16,837 nt of DNA from JBCBSZ01 sp039197885 (GTDB taxonomy: Bacteria > Actinomycetota > Acidimicrobiia > Acidimicrobiales > Poriferisodalaceae): contig JBCCTY010000061.1 in the NCBI GenBank assembly GCA_039197885.1, forward strand, positions 1 through 16,837. The letters are read 5' to 3'. Under the pieces are notes generated by a model that ran no database searches, was not told the DNA's origin, and saw only the letters and a program-made list of their open reading frames with translations. Numbering within the stretch: position 1 is the stretch's first letter; each line of letters starts with the position of its first letter. Positions 14,684 to 16,837 of the stretch are shown piece after piece. The translations under genes were made by a program, and so were the position numbers.

Positions 14684-14685
14684 GA

Positions 14686-15597
14686 CTACCTGGGGACGGC
14701 CCGGCGGGGTCGGTGGCGGCGTCGGCGGCGGAGGTGGTCGACGAGCTCGGCCAGCCAGTCGCCATCGGTCGAGAGTCGGAGGTGATCGGCGCCCGCACCC
14801 GCCACCAGGCGGCGGCGGTGGTCGTCTCGACGTCGGGCGGCATCGCCGAATCGATCGGCGAGGCCACGACGCGACGTGTCGACCACCCGTCGACGCCCGG
14901 TCTCCGCGTCGACGACGGTCAGGAACCCGACATCGGGCAGGCCCCGATCGAGCGGATCACCGACCTCGACGACCAGCACCGAGTGGCGGGCGCAGAGGCG
15001 CCGGAGCTGGCGGTCCCAGCCGTCGGGGGCGTGCAGGTCGGAGATGACGGCGACGAACCCACGACGTCGAGCGACCGACGACAGGCGCCGGAGCGCCTCG
15101 CCGAGGTCGCCCTCCCCGACCGGCGGTTCGGCGGCGATCCGGCTGATGGCGGTACGCACGTGGGCCCGGCCGAGCCGGGGAGGGATCCACGTCGTGCGCC
15201 TGCCGTCGGCGGCGAGCACGCCGACCCGGTTGCCCCCGGTCGCGACCAGGAACCCGAGCGCGGCGGCGGCCTCGAGGCCGAGCTCGCCAGTCGTCCTGCG
15301 GCGCGATCCGACGCCCAGGCTGGCGGAGCGGTCGAGCAGGATCGAGGTGTCGAGCTCGTGGTCGGCGATGGTGTCGCGAACGTGCGTCTCGCGCGTCCGG
15401 GCGGTGACGGTCCAGTCGATGCGACGCACGTCGTCGCCGGGGACGTACGGGCGGGCCTCGCCCAGCTCGGAGCCGTGACCCGGCAGGAGACCCTGGTAGT
15501 CGCCGTGGAGCAGCCCGTCGAGGCGGCGGTCGACCGTCAGCTCGACGCTCCGCAACATCGAGGTGACATCGGTGCGGTCCTCGTCGCGGCGACTCAC
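14686..15597 (-). CDS. DUF58 protein, MoxR/VWA partner
   Basis: A 303-residue soluble protein. The signature YVPGDDVRRIDWTVTARTRETHVRD (about 51-75) is the DUF58 hallmark. Downstream, LLDRSASLG contains a DxSxS metal site (D89, S91, S93), showing the domain has a VWA-like fold as in other DUF58 members. Such proteins act with MoxR ATPases, probably as adaptors or substrate recognisers; the exact role is not settled. GTG at 15597 is chosen because it overlaps the MoxR TGA in a GTGA arrangement; an ATG at 15558 is also possible and closer to the conserved region. The tail is very basic, ending in a run of Arg/His (HLRRRRRHRPRRAVPR), which is unusual and might bind lipid headgroups or nucleic acid. 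There are no membrane helices. Confidence 0.88.
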   Translation of the reverse strand: MSRRDEDRTDVTSMLRSVELTVDRRLDGLLHGDYQGLLPGHGSELGEARPYVPGDDVRRIDWTVTARTRETHVRDTIADHELDTSILLDRSASLGVGSRRRTTGELGLEAAAALGFLVATGGNRVGVLAADGRRTTWIPPRLGRAHVRTAISRIAAEPPVGEGDLGEALRRLSSVARRRGFVAVISDLHAPDGWDRQLRRLCARHSVLVVEVGDPLDRGLPDVGFLTVVDAETGRRRVVDTSRRGLADRFGDAARRRDDHRRRLVAGAGADHLRLSTDGDWLAELVDHLRRRRRHRPRRAVPR

Positions 15598-16837
15598 GCG
15601 ACGTCGCGCGGCTCGGTGACGCCGACCGGGGCACGGACCGTCGACAGCAGGGCCACGAGGACCTCGTCGATGGTCGTGCCGTCGGCCAGCGCATCGAACG
15701 AGAGCACGAGCCGGTGGTTGAGGACGTCGTAGGCGACGTCGAAGATCTCCTGCGGTGACACCCACCGGCGGCCCCGCAGGACGGCCAGCGCGCGACCCGC
15801 CGACAGGAGGCCGAGCGTCGCCCGGGGACTCGCGCCGTACTCGATCCGGCCGACCAGTTCGGGCAGCCCGTGGTCGGCCGGGGCGCGGGTGGCGAGCACG
15901 ATACGGACCGCGTAGTCGGCGACGCGGGGGTCGACGTGGATCTCGTGGGCCCGCCGCTGGAGCTCGGCGATGTCGTCGGTCGTGAGGATGCGGTCGGGCA
16001 TCACCTCGCCGGCAGCGCCCCGCCGGACGATCTCGGCCTCCTCGGCAGGCGACGGGTAGTCGACGGGCACCCGCATCAGGAACCGATCTCGCTGGGCCTC
16101 GGGGAGGGCGTAGACGCCCTCGTGCTCGATCGGGTTCTGGGTCGCGAGCACGAGGAAGGGGTCGGGTACCTCGTGGGTGATGCCGCCGATGGTCACCTGA
16201 TGCTCGGCCATCACCTCGAGCAGCGCCGACTGGACCTTGGCCGGCGCTCGGTTGATCTCGTCGGCCAGCACGAGGTTGGCGAAGATCGGGCCGAGCTCGA
16301 CGTCGAAGGACTCCGACGACGCTCGGTAGATGCGCGTGCCGACGATGTCGGACGGGATGAGGTCGGGGGTGAACTGGATGCGGCTGAACGACCCGCCGAT
16401 CGTCCGGGCCAGTGTCGACAGCAGCTTGGTCTTGCCGAGGCCGGGAGCGCCCTCGAGCAGGCAGTGGCCGCCGGCGACCAAGGCCACGAGCACCCGCTCG
16501 ACGACGCGCTGTTGACCGACGATGACCCGTCGGATCTCGTAGCGGAGCTGCTCGATCTGGGCGTGCCAGGGTTCCTGGGCGGCGGAGGGCGGAGCCCATT
16601 CATCGTCGATCGGGCGAAGGGGTGAGGGCGCGGTCGAACCGAGCGGGGCGGCGGAACCGAGCGAACCGGCCGGGGCACCGAGACCGGGCGGCGCGGCGGG
16701 GAGGATGTCGTCGCTGCCCGACCGAGCGGCCCCCGGGATGATGTCGGGCTGGGTCGGCGCCCCGGAGCGATCGATGTCGGCCCAGGCCCGAGGGGCCGTC
16801 GGCGTGGTCGGATCGGCCGGGGTCGGATCGGCCGGGG
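15594..16837 (-). CDS. MoxR-family AAA+ ATPase with Pro/Ala-rich N-terminus (5' partial)
   Basis: A MoxR-type ATPase whose start lies beyond the right edge. The AAA+ core has QIEQLRYEIRRVIVGQ (the usual N-terminal helix, about 16515-16559), Walker A GAPGLGKT (16428-16451), Walker B LVLADEINRAPAKVQSALLEVM (D codon about 16262), sensor 1 LATQNPIEHEG and the lid helices with YGASPRATLGLL. The frame has no stop and no ATG, GTG or TTG codon between 16494 and the edge, so the GTG at 16493, which falls inside the conserved core, cannot be the true start. The extra 90 or so residues are Pro/Ala/Gly/Ser/Asp-rich and probably disordered, with near-repeats PDIIPG and DDILPA. It drives the DUF58 and VWA partners encoded downstream and is coupled to DUF58 by the GTGA overlap. 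Confidence 0.92.
   Translation of the reverse strand, partial: PADPTPADPTTPTAPRAWADIDRSGAPTQPDIIPGAARSGSDDILPAAPPGLGAPAGSLGSAAPLGSTAPSPLRPIDDEWAPPSAAQEPWHAQIEQLRYEIRRVIVGQQRVVERVLVALVAGGHCLLEGAPGLGKTKLLSTLARTIGGSFSRIQFTPDLIPSDIVGTRIYRASSESFDVELGPIFANLVLADEINRAPAKVQSALLEVMAEHQVTIGGITHEVPDPFLVLATQNPIEHEGVYALPEAQRDRFLMRVPVDYPSPAEEAEIVRRGAAGEVMPDRILTTDDIAELQRRAHEIHVDPRVADYAVRIVLATRAPADHGLPELVGRIEYGASPRATLGLLSAGRALAVLRGRRWVSPQEIFDVAYDVLNHRLVLSFDALADGTTIDEVLVALLSTVRAPVGVTEPRDVA
16806..16837 (-). repeat. 15-bp tandem repeat encoding PADPT, cut by window edge
   Basis: Two exact 15-bp copies (16806-16820 and 16821-16835) and the first 2 bases of a third reach the window edge. On the minus strand each encodes PADPT in the MoxR N-terminal extension. 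The true copy number is unknown because the array continues out of the window. In-frame length means copy-number change would only lengthen the linker. Confidence 0.8.

Noticed and set aside
15594..16493. MoxR gene starting at the GTG at 16493
   Set aside because: This would remove the conserved helix and VIVGQ segment that precede Walker A in MoxR proteins, and the frame remains open to the window edge.
15598..16599. N-terminal extension of the DUF58 frame up to 16599
   Set aside because: This part is an out-of-frame reading of the MoxR gene, Arg/Pro-rich. DUF58 begins at the GTGA overlap at 15597 or the ATG at 15558.
1..16837. tRNA, rRNA, CRISPR array, insertion sequence or phage genes
   Set aside because: No cloverleaf with a T-loop GTTCGA-type arm, no regularly spaced non-coding repeats, and no transposase, integrase or phage motif in any plausible frame.

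Overview
The DNA is very GC-rich with strongly GC-biased third codon positions. It carries a mycobacterial-type phosphoserine transaminase, several GTG starts, 4-nt GTGA stop/start overlaps and at least one sigma-70-like promoter that would give a leaderless mRNA. Together these point to a high-GC actinobacterium. The 'GY.L.AADGGVFAFGDA.F.GS.GG..LNA.VVGI' repeats at the end of the large subtilase recall secreted proteins of Acidimicrobiia (Ilumatobacter-like), but that placement is an inference. I see no tRNA, rRNA, CRISPR array, insertion sequence or phage gene. The window reads as chromosomal housekeeping and envelope genes, packed tightly with no intergenic gap above about 170 bp.

Layout. 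1-123 (+): the last 40 codons of an unidentified gene. 144-791 (-): a small secreted lipoprotein. 896-1579 (+): an alpha/beta hydrolase, read divergently from the lipoprotein across a 15-bp palindrome. 1481-5206 (-): a 1241-residue secreted subtilisin-like protease with about six fibronectin-III-like modules and a repeat domain; its 3' end lies antisense over the hydrolase's 3' end for 99 bp. 5356-6546 (-): an aspartate-type aminotransferase. 6632-7534 (-): a PAS-like/GGDEF diguanylate cyclase. 7702-8916 (+): a lipoprotein of the glucose/sorbosone (PQQ aldose) dehydrogenase family. 8968-10290 (+): a MATE exporter.

13426-10298 (-): a probable three-gene unit of Gfo/Idh oxidoreductase, SerC and a PfkB sugar kinase, the last two overlapping by 4 nt. 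13682-13473 (-): a 69-residue two-helix membrane protein behind its own leaderless promoter. >16837-13736 (-): a MoxR AAA+ ATPase, a DUF58 protein and a BatA-like VWA membrane protein. These three overlap or nearly touch, and the MoxR gene runs off the right edge with a long Pro/Ala-rich N-terminal extension.

How they work together. MoxR, DUF58 and VWA proteins form a known type of ATPase/adaptor module linked to envelope stress or protein maturation. SerC supplies serine (and possibly PLP-pathway) precursors, and the attached kinase and oxidoreductase suggest a sugar-phosphate branch around it. The subtilase, the lipoproteins, the sugar dehydrogenase and the MATE pump all act at or beyond the membrane. 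I do not recognise a defence or mobile system. The most unusual points are the antisense overlap of subtilase and hydrolase, the long disordered N-terminus of MoxR, the Gfo/Idh-SerC-PfkB grouping and several well-formed palindromes or phased repeats next to start codons.
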